From contig CAKSQS010000016.1 in NCBI GenBank assembly GCA_934486705.1, positions 1-48,916 of the forward strand: a DNA stretch of 48,916 nucleotides, given 5' to 3'. The notes below the pieces were generated by a model. The model was not told the DNA's origin and searched no databases. It was given only the letters and a program-made list of their open reading frames with translations. The translations under genes were made by a program, and so were the position numbers. Of this stretch, positions 7,508-15,168 are shown piece after piece. Origin of the DNA: an uncultured Eubacteriales bacterium (lineage in GTDB: Bacteria; Bacillota; Clostridia; Oscillospirales; Acutalibacteraceae). Position 1 is the first letter of the stretch, and every line of letters starts with the position of its first letter.

Positions 7508-7789
7508 GCTTACGGTCTATCTGTTTGCCGAGACGGTCAGCGTGCCTGTCATAACTGTTTTGAAACAGTTTCAGAAAGGAATGAAATTACCGAAAACATA
7601 GTAAAAACTGCATTCGTGAACAATCCCATTCCCGAAGGGAGCGATTTTGAAAGCTTTTTAGAGGAACGGTGCGCTCCTAAAAGCCGCAGCGGAATAAGAG
7701 AATATCTTGAAATTATCGGGGTTGAAAGCTATGAGCCGCTCGAAATTATAAAGAAAACGAGCGGAAGAATGGCCGAGGATAACCAATAG
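7508..7789 (+). pseudogene. Unidentified mobile-element protein remnant
   Basis: After a TAA at 7505-7507 the frame is open for 93 codons without a clear start. It reads AYGLSVCRDGQRACHNCFET, then later FESFLEERCAPKSRSGIREY and EIIKKTSGRMAEDNQ, stop 7787-7789. Four cysteines and a histidine near the N-terminus could form a metal site. It is followed at a short distance by a GTGGAGGAAG ribosome binding site and the next small ORF, an operon-like arrangement seen in Clostridia conjugative elements. I do not recognise a named family. Confidence 0.5.
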
Positions 7790-7809
7790 ATAAAGGTGGA
7801 GGAAGTATA

Positions 7810-7914
7810 ATGACGGTCAAGCTGTTCAGCAACGAAAAAATAGCCGTAGCATCATCATAAGGCAATCAGGAAAAATGGTACGATGAAGCATCCGACAGAT
7901 GGTATAAGTTAGAT
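7810..7914 (+). pseudogene. Truncated small ORF with an in-frame TAA
   Basis: ATG at 7810 follows GGTGGAGGAAG. The frame reads MTVKLFSNEKIAVASS, TAA (7858-7860), GNQEKWYDEASDRWYKLDEL and then breaks at the 26-bp palindrome. The sense continues across the stop in the same frame, as in the parB-like and mobC-like genes of this region. It was probably part of one operon with the preceding remnant. Confidence 0.5.
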
Positions 7915-7940
7915 GAATTATGTGAAGCTTCACATAATTC
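7915..7940. repeat. Perfect 26-bp palindrome at a rearrangement joint
   Basis: GAATTATGTGAAG is followed immediately by its exact reverse complement, with no loop. It sits where the plus-strand remnant (…YKLDEL) meets the minus-strand istB remnant (…VLIIDE). A fold-back or inverted duplication at the joint would explain it. Confidence 0.8.
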
Positions 7941-8444
7941 GTCAATAATCAAAACTGTATATTTGAGATAGTGTTTAACCACCTTTTCAGCACGGTTTTC
8001 TTTTGCCGCCTGTTTGAACTTTTCCATAAAAACTGCAAAATTGATAAAATAGGTGGAAATGCGTTTGCTATCAGCTTCAATACCTATAGCAGTTGCAAGA
8101 TGTGTTTTTCCTACACCGCTGGAGCTGACAAAAATGATGTTGGATTTTTGCTCAATAAACCGAAGACTTAAAAAGTCCATAATCTGCTCTTTGTTAATAG
8201 TAGGCTGGTAATAAAAGTCAAAATCCTTAACGGTTTTAATATACGGAAAGTGAGAAACCGTAATATTAATTTTTCTGGCTCTTTCATCTCTGAAAGCCGT
8301 TTCAGCACCTGTTAATTCAATCAGGGAATTCTGCAATGCAGTATTGCTTTTGACGGATTTTTCAATAGCATTCGGAAGTATCTTATTCATCTTAAAAAGG
8401 GACAATTCTTCCAGATTGTTCTGTAAGACATTAAAGTTTGTCAT
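7928..8444 (-). pseudogene. istB: IS21-family IstB ATPase helper, 3'-truncated
   Basis: IstB is the AAA+ ATPase that helps IS21 transposase (IstA). The ORF starts at 8444 after AAAGGAATT, as usual overlapping the end of istA. Walker A is VSSSGVGKTHLA and Walker B is VLIIDE, immediately after which homology ends at the palindrome (7915-7940). The remaining translated residues (LCEASHNSSNLYH and beyond) are foreign. About the last third of a normal 240-260 residue IstB is missing, including sensor motifs, so it should be inactive. Confidence 0.85.
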
Positions 8445-8454
8445 ATATCTCTAA

Positions 8455-8750
8455 ATTCCTTTCTGCTATGGCTGTAATCTCGTCCTCATCAAGTTATTTA
8501 AGAGATCGGTAATATCTACTTTCTTACCCATGTACTTAGGCGGAACCGAGTATTTTCTTCCTTCGTAAGAAATCATAGACTCCGTGCTGACCTTTCTTGG
8601 AATAACGTCTTCAAAATATTCGGTCAGTATATCGAGATTGGTTTTTATCAGATACGGAAGTTCTGATTTCAAAAGGTCAAACGGTTTTTGCCCGGTACTT
8701 AGGACTGTATTCAGTTCTGCCACCGTACGGATGAAATCCGCTCCGCAGTG
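8455..8750 (-). pseudogene. istA: IS21-family IstA transposase, C-terminal remnant with a deletion
   Basis: The minus-strand frame holds GADFIRTVAELNTVL, then LPYLIKTNLDILTEYFEDVI and MISYEGRKYSVPPKYMGKKV, the beta-barrel part of IstA. After VDIT the sequence jumps to what would normally be the C-terminus (DEDEITAIAERNLEIYD, visible in another frame overlapping the istB start). An internal deletion has therefore removed the segment between. The catalytic DDE domain is absent. The upstream end joins a plus-strand gene fragment near 8750. Confidence 0.75.
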
Positions 8751-8834
8751 ATGGCTGTTCACGGTGACAAGGCACACAGTTTCTATTTCGTTAAAGAGGC
8801 ATTTGCAAGGTTAAAGGGTGACAACAAGGTATAA
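8751..8834 (+). pseudogene. 3' end of an unidentified gene cut by the IS21 remnant
   Basis: A plus-strand frame reads AVHGDKAHSFYFVKEAFARL and ends GDNKV, TAA at 8832-8834, 7 bases before a strong terminator. It looks like the genuine C-terminus of a cytoplasmic protein whose body was lost when the IS21 remnant joined at about 8750. The family is not recognised. Confidence 0.45.
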
Positions 8835-8841
8835 AAAACAA

Positions 8842-8884
8842 CCCGTCAAAGAATGGTGATGAGTCATTCCTTGACGGGCATTTT
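8842..8884. terminator. Bidirectional terminator
   Basis: A 14-bp stem with one mismatch (8842-8855 with 8865-8878) is followed by CATTTTTAC on the plus strand and by TTGTTTTTTA on the minus strand. It would end both the plus-strand gene fragment at 8834 and the minus-strand acyltransferase-like gene. Confidence 0.8.
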
Positions 8885-8986
8885 TACATTTATTCAAATA
8901 AAAATTATATTTTAAAACTTGTTTTTGTCATATTCCTTTTAAAGGATTTTTTGATATATTGATAAGCATTCTCATTAAATTAAAAA

Positions 8987-9850
8987 TCACTGTATGCAAA
9001 TCATTCCGCAACCGCTGCCGAAGCTGCCGCCGTTTTTCATATATTCTATAAACGCACGTCTCAATGACGTATCGTTCGGGAGCTTGTTTATATCGCTCAA
9101 TTCTTCTGTATTAAAAATACGCCAGCCGTCCTCAAATTTTTCTTCCTCAATAGTATCGAAAATATCAAAGAGGGAGGCAAAATCGGTTATGTTTTTGCTG
9201 ACCTTAAAAAGAGACTTATATTTCGGATATAACAGCCACGATTCACAAAAAAAGAAAAACTTACCGTCATACTTCAATGTGAAAAATTCAGTGGCGGCTT
9301 TTAAAGATTTTTTGACATCCTCAATGTCAAGCCTGCCTGATGAGGGAATATGAACATTAATTATAGGCATTCCTTTTGTTATTACGGTATTCCCTTTTGA
9401 ATATTTTTCCATGGGAAATCCGATTATTTCAAATTGAAGTCTGCCCAGTTCAAAGCGCCTGCCTTCATAAAGCAGTCTATACCAGCCTATAATAAAAATA
9501 CCTATTACGCCGTGCATCCTTTTACATTCGTACGCCTTATATCTGAAATCACGCACGGTATCCCAATAAACCGCTTCCGTTGAACCGCTTTTGATCATTC
9601 TGTCCTTTATTACATCGGCAGAGGAGCATAAAACCGTAAGCAGCATTGTATAAGGATGAGCATTAACGACCGAGGCATAACCGTAAATTCTTTGACGCAG
9701 ATCATAAATATCGCCGAGCGGTTCTGCACGCATTTCATTTACAAGGCCTTTAAAAGCTTCCGTATACTTTACCTTATCGTAAAGGCAAACAAGTGTATTT
9801 ATATCCTCTTCTTCAAATCCGATTTTACGGATAAAATATTCAAAATCCAT
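8987..9850 (-). CDS. Acyltransferase-like protein (NAT_N / GNAT_C type)
   Basis: The 287-residue soluble protein resembles the two-domain 'acyltransferase domain-containing' proteins of Firmicutes, with an N-acyltransferase N-terminal domain and a GNAT-like C-terminal domain. Visible hallmarks are GWYRLLYEGRRFELGRLQFE in the middle, and INVHIPSSGRLDIEDVKKSL followed by AATEFF, which matches the family's HIPxxGxLxxexvxxSlxxAxxFF signature. The substrate is unknown. The gene stands alone, with its own promoter (9887-9915) and an AAGGAGCC ribosome binding site. The C-terminus ends in a Gly/Cys-rich stretch (GSFGSGCGMICIQ), which is unusual. It is transcribed away from the glycan locus and may or may not be linked to it. 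Confidence 0.65.
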   Translation of the reverse strand: MDFEYFIRKIGFEEEDINTLVCLYDKVKYTEAFKGLVNEMRAEPLGDIYDLRQRIYGYASVVNAHPYTMLLTVLCSSADVIKDRMIKSGSTEAVYWDTVRDFRYKAYECKRMHGVIGIFIIGWYRLLYEGRRFELGRLQFEIIGFPMEKYSKGNTVITKGMPIINVHIPSSGRLDIEDVKKSLKAATEFFTLKYDGKFFFFCESWLLYPKYKSLFKVSKNITDFASLFDIFDTIEEEKFEDGWRIFNTEELSDINKLPNDTSLRRAFIEYMKNGGSFGSGCGMICIQ

Positions 9851-9886
9851 AATTTGGCTCCTTTAAAAGAGCTTTGCCACAGCTTA

Positions 9887-9915
9887 ATTATATATTAACA
9901 TAAAATATTTTTCAA
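9887..9915 (-). promoter_or_regulatory. Promoter of the acyltransferase-like gene
   Basis: On the minus strand, TTGAAA (9910-9915) and perfect TATAAT (9887-9892) are separated by 17 bases, 37 bases before the ATG. Confidence 0.75.
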
Positions 9916-10008
9916 GAACTAAATTTTACCGATATTCATAAAATATTTTTACCTTAAAATATAAAATCAACCTGCGGTTGTATTTATATTTATGCAACGA
10001 ATAAGTGT

Positions 10009-10037
10009 TTTACGAAACTGCAAATTTATGATAAAAT
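10009..10037 (+). promoter_or_regulatory. Candidate promoter of the glycan locus
   Basis: In the 340-base A+T-rich gap between the divergent genes, TTTACG (10009-10014) and TAAAAT (10032-10037) are spaced by 17 bases. The resulting leader would be about 145 nt. A second candidate is TTGACA at 10141-10146 with TATTTT 18 bases on, but it overlaps a well-placed ribosome binding site and leader ORF. I saw no clear operator palindrome or riboswitch in this gap. Confidence 0.4.
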
Positions 10038-10140
10038 TTATTTGAAATGAAGCGGTTTTTCTATATAAATAACAAAAGACTTTGCCACACATCAGAAAAT
10101 TAAGAATTATCGCTTAAATTTTTTGAAAAGGGAGGTTGAA

Positions 10141-10197
10141 TTGACAAATTTTTACCGGAGTTCCTATTTTAATATTTACGGAGGTAGAAAATGTTAA
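10141..10197 (+). CDS. Possible 18-residue leader ORF
   Basis: TTG at 10141 follows AAGGGAGG with 5-base spacing. It opens an 18-codon frame (MTNFYRSSYFNIYGGRKC) whose TAA at 10195-10197 overlaps the ATG of the dockerin gene (10191). The overlap would couple translation of the first gene of the locus to this leader. Alternatively the GGGAGG is fortuitous and TTGACA is a -35 box. Confidence 0.35.
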   Translation: MTNFYRSSYFNIYGGRKC

Positions 10198-10514
10198 AAA
10201 AAGTTTTATCAATGGTTCTTTTAATTGTAATGGTATTTGCGGTTTCCTTACCTTGCTCGGCGGCAGTAGTTACCGACGGAGAGAAATTTTACGTTTTGGG
10301 TGATGCCAACGGTGACGGTACTATGGATATCAGAGATTTAGTAAGAGTAAAACGCTATATCGCAGACAATTCAGTTGAAATTGTAAATGTTGCCGCCGAT
10401 ATTGACGGTGACGGAAAAGTAAATGCCAATGACCTCACCTGTTATGTAAAAGGATTTTTAAATTCGGATGAAACCTTTACTACAGGCGGAAATTACTGGT
10501 CGGAAATTTATTAA
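10191..10514 (+). CDS. Secreted dockerin-only protein
   Basis: This 107-residue protein has a signal peptide (cleavage likely after SLPCSAA, near residue 25) and almost nothing else but a type I dockerin. Two calcium-binding repeats are evident: GDANGDGTMDIRDLVRVKRY and DIDGDGKVNANDLTCYVKGF, each with the loop D-x-N/D-x-D-G pattern and the following F-helix. Dockerins bind cohesins to build extracellular enzyme assemblies. Here no catalytic module is attached and no cohesin is seen in the window. It is the first gene of the locus and precedes the GH16 fusion gene by 13 bases. It may act as a free adaptor or competitor, or non-covalently add a dockerin to another protein. Confidence 0.85.
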   Translation: MLKKVLSMVLLIVMVFAVSLPCSAAVVTDGEKFYVLGDANGDGTMDIRDLVRVKRYIADNSVEIVNVAADIDGDGKVNANDLTCYVKGFLNSDETFTTGGNYWSEIY

Positions 10515-10527
10515 GGAGGGGTAAAAG

Positions 10528-13500
10528 ATGAAAAAAAGCGCATTTAAAAAACCGCTGGCATTAATTGCAGCTTCCGCTTTAATGCTTACAAGCGTTTTCA
10601 CCGGAATTACCGCTTCAGCAGATTCCGCATCTGCGGCAGATATAATAGCCGCAACAAAATTCGCTAAAAAACCGATTTACGAGGTCGATTTTACAAAATA
10701 CGGTAAAGGTCAGGCTGCACCGTCAGATTGGATAGGAGAATATGAATATCCTTTTCTATGGCGTGCAAATGGCTCATACATAAATAAGCTTGCTGCCGAA
10801 AACTATGACGATGACGGTATGGGACTTAAATACGGAGCGGTTAAAAAGGTAAATATAGTTACACTTCCCGAGCTTAACGCCGAAAACTATGTTGTAACCG
10901 TTGAAGCGTCCTTTAAGAGCGGAAATAACGACGGATCATTCGGTATAGCAACCGATATCCCCACAGATTATACAACCGCTACATATGCATCGGTTTTAGA
11001 GGTATTTCCGAGCACGGCTAATTTTAAAGTATTTACCAGAACAAGAGTCCAGACATGGAGCGAGGATAAAAACGTAAGCAATATGAGCTTTGCCGATGCA
11101 GGTTGCTTTGCCGATAATACCTTGGCAGATTTCCAAAAATTCACCTTGAAGGCATACCACATAAACGATGTAACATATTTTTACTGCAATGATAAATATG
11201 TGGGTGAAGTAGAGGATTACGGTAATGCTTTTTCAGACCGTATAGGACTTTACAGTAATGCGGGCTTGAATAAAATTTACTCGGTCAAGGTAAACGGTCT
11301 TGCGGGTGAAGGTCCGAAGGCGGTTGCAACTGCACGTGTAAACAACGGTGATCCGATATACAGTCAAGATTTCGACTCGCTTTCTAAGGGCAGCCGGGTA
11401 ATGCCTTCTGATTGGGTAAACTATCAGCATTCATTCCTTTACCGTGCATCAAATGCAATGGATAATCTTTCTTACGGTGTTTGGAAGGATGATGAGCTGA
11501 ATACGCAGTATATGACATATAAGTCAAGCGGCGGAGCTCATATAATGACACTGCCTGCCATGGGTACGGAAAATTATGTCTATACCGTTAAAGCAAAATC
11601 TCAAAATAATAATGAGGTCGGAATCGTAACAAATATAAGAAATGACTATCAAAATACAAAATCGGCATCTATTTTTGAATTGCGACCTTCCGAAAGCAAG
11701 TTTAAGGCATATTCAAGAAAGGATGACGGTTCAAGCGGCCAGGATGTCAAGGATTCCGTGACTACCGTTAATTTTACTGATGATGATTTCTTTACCGACG
11801 ATACATTCGTACCCGGTTCTATGGTTGAGATGACGGCTTATCATATCAATGATATAACCTATTTCTATTTTAACGGAAAATTTGTAGCATCGGTAGATGA
11901 CTACAGCAACGACGGACTTTGCGACAGAGTAGGACTTTATACCTACGGCGGTGAACTTAGTATTTTTGAGGTCACGGTAAAGGAAATAATGCCCGAGGTC
12001 TCAGATATTGCAGAGCGTACATTTGCTTCTAAAACATTGGTATCAGAGGATTTCTCAAAGTATTCGGTTGATAGTGAGCTGCCGGCAGGCTGGGCTAAAA
12101 ACTCCAATTCTTGGATTTGGAAAGGTGCTAACGGTGAGGTAGGCTTCTACAATAAGCTCGGATATACGGCACTTCTTGTAAACGGATATAAGTCTACGGG
12201 TGTTGTAACACTTCCGACACTCGGTACATCTAACTATGTATTTACCGCTGAGATAGTAGTACGTGATACCGAATGCTTCGGTTTACTTACAAATATCGAT
12301 GATCCGGCAGATACTTCTACAGGAGCTACCCATTCCTTGCTTTACACCGAAAGGGATACGGAAAATAAAACCATATATCAATATAACAGAGAGGGAAGCA
12401 ATCAGCTTAATAAGCAGCTCTTTGATGAGGCTAAGGCTATAGGAAAGCTTCCCGGCTGGAATGAGACATATACCCTTACCGCTTACAGCTTTGAGGGAGT
12501 TACATATTTCTTTGTAAACGGTAAATTTATTTCATCTATCGAGCAACGTAATCCTACATCAACATCGCTTTGCGGTATCTATTCCTGCGGAGGTTCAATA
12601 CTTGTTAAATCCGCCTCTGTTTCGGCAATTTCAGGCATAGACGAAACCGATTCGTTAAAAATGCAGGGTGCACAGATTCGATATGCCGATGTAAACGGCA
12701 GATCCGAGACAGCAGGCGCCAACGGCATTCGTTTTATAGCTTCATTTGATACAGAGGATAAGCTTTATAATGACAATTTCGATAATATAGAGCTTGGTAT
12801 GATGATCATACCATCCTTAACACTTGCAGGTAAAGCATTAACGGCACAAACCGAGGGGGCTTATGCTATAAAGCTTGAAAAGCCCGCTGTTATGAGCGGT
12901 ACCGTGGCTTTAAATGCGGAAATATTCAATATGGGTACTGCGGCGCTTGGCACATCCTATGCCGTTCGGGCATATATGCTTATAAATAATGGGGAAAGTT
13001 TAAGCTATTATTATTCAGAGCAAATAACACGCAGTCCCGTTTCGGTAGCAAATAATTATTACGCCGATCCGTCTATTGAGATTTCGGACGATATAAAGAG
13101 TAGGTTGAACAGTGTGTTTGGAAATTGTGAGGATTACTTAGGCGAAAACGATAAGACACTTACATTTACCGCTTTTTCGGATTTTCACTATAAGCAGGGT
13201 ATGTATGCGGCTACTGTTGAGGGACTTCAGCGTATTATTGACCGTGCAGGACAGAATAATTCGGAATTTATACTTCAGTGCGGTGACTTCAGCAACGATA
13301 CAAGCGGTTCCCCCGAGCTGATAAATACCTATTTGAACAATTCGCAAAAGCTTCCCGTGTACGGCATATACGGAAATCATGAGCTTGAAACAGCAGGAAA
13401 TACAATGGATAAAGTAACTCCCACCCTGACAAACAGAGCGAATAATGTTGTATGGGGAACGGAGGACGGCAAAATAGGTGACGGCTCGATCGGCTACTAC

Positions 13501-15045
13501 TATTTTGATAACGAAAAAGGCTTCAGAGTGGTTTGTCTTGATATAAATTATTCATGGAACACATCTAAGTCGATTTGGGAGCATAACCGTGAAAACAGTT
13601 ACGGACCTCCGAGCGAAAATATAAATGGTGACAGCTTAGGTCCTGTACAGTTAAGCTGGCTTGAGGATGTTCTTACAGATGCGGCTCAAAAGGGAATTTC
13701 CTGTATTGTTACGGCACATACAAGTATTTCGGGCACACTTCCGACCGTTTCTCCCGACGGAGAGGCCATAAGAGCAATTTTCAGAAAGGTCAACAACATA
13801 CGTCCTAAGACCGTTGTACTGGTTATAAATGGTGATCTTCACAGAAATCAAATTGCGGTAGTTGATGGTGTTGTTCACTTCGAGGTCAACACGGCAAACA
13901 ACGGTTATTGGAGAAGCAACAAGGAAGGTACTCAACACTATACGGAGGATCATACCTTTGAATATGTAAAATACGATGATAACGGAAATCCCGTTTCTAC
14001 CGAAACTGTAAGTCTTACGGAGCTTAGCGGAAGTCCGTCTACCTGGTACTTTGCAAATCCGTTAAGCGCAACCGTAAAGGTGACCAAATCGGGTATTGTT
14101 GAAATTAACGGTATGGATACCGATTGGATATACGGCGTTGAGCCGCCCGAAAAGATTCAGTATATCGAGCCTAAGATTTCATCGGGTATTTTCGGCGGTA
14201 AAAACGAAATAAGAGAAAATACATTGAAGGAAAAGGCAATAGAAAGCGGAATCGCTTACAATAAGGATAACCGTGTTTTGGTTTGGCATGAGGAATTTGA
14301 CGGAGATACACTTGACAGCAGTTCGTTCGGATTTGAGCGTTCAATGGATAATTCCGATATTGCATACAGCAATGACGCACAAAATGTCAAGGTCTGTAAC
14401 GGCAATCTTGTTTTAAAGGCAAACCGTACCGAGAACGGCTACACAACCGCCGAGGGCTTAAGCACGCAAAAGACTATGGCATTTAAGTACGGATATCTTG
14501 AAATGCGTGCAAGAGTTCCGTATTCTCACGGTGCATGGCCGTCACTTTGGGCAAAGAGCAGTCCTACTCACCATGAGGAAAATGTAGGCTGGGGAGCGGA
14601 AGTAGATATCTTTGAGGTATTTTCAAGCACAAACAAGCTGTATCCGAATTTACATAAATACGGACATGATCAAGGTCCTCACTACGATATTCAAAGCACC
14701 GCACTTAAGAGCAACGGATATACGTTTGCAGACGGAGCCGATCTTAATGATTATCATACATACGGCTTTGAGTGGACAAAGGATTATATGAAGTTCTATG
14801 TAGACGGTGTATGCTATCAAACCTATGATCTGAATGCGGATTATGCTGCTGATTTACCCGGAATGGACGGCTACAGAGAGTATATTTATCTGCTGATAAA
14901 TAATGAGCTGTTTACTCAAAATTCCGATTGGAAAGCATATGCAGGCTGTGAGATCACAGACAGTGATCCTATGCCCGAATATTCTATTGACTATATAAGA
15001 CTTTATCAGGATATTCAAAACGAAAGTGTTTTAACAGTTAAATAA
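10528..15045 (+). CDS. Secreted three-repeat / metallophosphoesterase / GH16 fusion
   Basis: This 1505-residue exported protein has a signal peptide (to about residue 31). Three homologous beta-sandwich-like repeats of about 210 residues follow (near 50-257, 275-490, 502-705), each opening like VDFTKYGKG...PSDW, QDFDSLSKG...PSDW or EDFSKYSVD...PAGW. A further beta domain lies at 710-860. A calcineurin-like metallophosphoesterase comes at about 875-1180 with DFH, CGDFSND, YGNHELE, TAHTS and NGDLHRN metal-binding motifs. A GH16 domain at 1248-1505 carries the beta-bulge catalytic motif EVDIFE near residue 1357. The repeats probably bind glycan. GH16 cleaves beta-1,3/1,4-linked glucans or galactans; the specificity is not deducible. 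The phosphoesterase could remove phosphate from the polymer. There is no anchor, so it is released or held through partners. RBS AGGAGGGG. Confidence 0.9.
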   Translation: MKKSAFKKPLALIAASALMLTSVFTGITASADSASAADIIAATKFAKKPIYEVDFTKYGKGQAAPSDWIGEYEYPFLWRANGSYINKLAAENYDDDGMGLKYGAVKKVNIVTLPELNAENYVVTVEASFKSGNNDGSFGIATDIPTDYTTATYASVLEVFPSTANFKVFTRTRVQTWSEDKNVSNMSFADAGCFADNTLADFQKFTLKAYHINDVTYFYCNDKYVGEVEDYGNAFSDRIGLYSNAGLNKIYSVKVNGLAGEGPKAVATARVNNGDPIYSQDFDSLSKGSRVMPSDWVNYQHSFLYRASNAMDNLSYGVWKDDELNTQYMTYKSSGGAHIMTLPAMGTENYVYTVKAKSQNNNEVGIVTNIRNDYQNTKSASIFELRPSESKFKAYSRKDDGSSGQDVKDSVTTVNFTDDDFFTDDTFVPGSMVEMTAYHINDITYFYFNGKFVASVDDYSNDGLCDRVGLYTYGGELSIFEVTVKEIMPEVSDIAERTFASKTLVSEDFSKYSVDSELPAGWAKNSNSWIWKGANGEVGFYNKLGYTALLVNGYKSTGVVTLPTLGTSNYVFTAEIVVRDTECFGLLTNIDDPADTSTGATHSLLYTERDTENKTIYQYNREGSNQLNKQLFDEAKAIGKLPGWNETYTLTAYSFEGVTYFFVNGKFISSIEQRNPTSTSLCGIYSCGGSILVKSASVSAISGIDETDSLKMQGAQIRYADVNGRSETAGANGIRFIASFDTEDKLYNDNFDNIELGMMIIPSLTLAGKALTAQTEGAYAIKLEKPAVMSGTVALNAEIFNMGTAALGTSYAVRAYMLINNGESLSYYYSEQITRSPVSVANNYYADPSIEISDDIKSRLNSVFGNCEDYLGENDKTLTFTAFSDFHYKQGMYAATVEGLQRIIDRAGQNNSEFILQCGDFSNDTSGSPELINTYLNNSQKLPVYGIYGNHELETAGNTMDKVTPTLTNRANNVVWGTEDGKIGDGSIGYYYFDNEKGFRVVCLDINYSWNTSKSIWEHNRENSYGPPSENINGDSLGPVQLSWLEDVLTDAAQKGISCIVTAHTSISGTLPTVSPDGEAIRAIFRKVNNIRPKTVVLVINGDLHRNQIAVVDGVVHFEVNTANNGYWRSNKEGTQHYTEDHTFEYVKYDDNGNPVSTETVSLTELSGSPSTWYFANPLSATVKVTKSGIVEINGMDTDWIYGVEPPEKIQYIEPKISSGIFGGKNEIRENTLKEKAIESGIAYNKDNRVLVWHEEFDGDTLDSSSFGFERSMDNSDIAYSNDAQNVKVCNGNLVLKANRTENGYTTAEGLSTQKTMAFKYGYLEMRARVPYSHGAWPSLWAKSSPTHHEENVGWGAEVDIFEVFSSTNKLYPNLHKYGHDQGPHYDIQSTALKSNGYTFADGADLNDYHTYGFEWTKDYMKFYVDGVCYQTYDLNADYAADLPGMDGYREYIYLLINNELFTQNSDWKAYAGCEITDSDPMPEYSIDYIRLYQDIQNESVLTVK

Positions 15046-15055
15046 TAATACGGTA

Positions 15056-15092
15056 TTATGCACATCGGGAGGTGCTCTCCTGATGTGCATAA
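15056..15092 (+). other. Strong intergenic RNA hairpin in the operon
   Basis: A 16-bp stem (15056-15071 with 15077-15092, one G-T wobble) with loop GTGCT lies between the secreted fusion gene and the next GH16 gene. No T-run follows, so it is not a standard terminator. It may protect the upstream mRNA end or be a processing site that sets relative expression. It covers an ATG at 15058 that would otherwise extend the next gene. Confidence 0.65.
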
Positions 15093-15168
15093 GAACATAA
15101 ATTTTGATTTCCGATGTGCCGCCGACAGGAAATCTATTATATTGCTTAGCGGCAGATCGGAGCTTAAA

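Noticed and set aside
2993..8834. tRNA-Pro as the attachment site of an integrative element
   Set aside because: The position next to ICE debris is suggestive, but I saw no direct repeat of the tRNA 3' end further downstream and no integrase gene. The claim cannot be supported.
10528..15045. Dockerin or sortase anchor on the large fusion protein
   Set aside because: The chain ends with the GH16 domain; no EF-hand-like dockerin repeat, LPxTG motif, SLH domain or C-terminal helix is present.
15058..15168. N-terminal extension of the second GH16 protein
   Set aside because: The ATG lies in the left arm of a strong hairpin without a ribosome binding site, and the encoded 37 residues are unlike a signal peptide or GH16 sequence.
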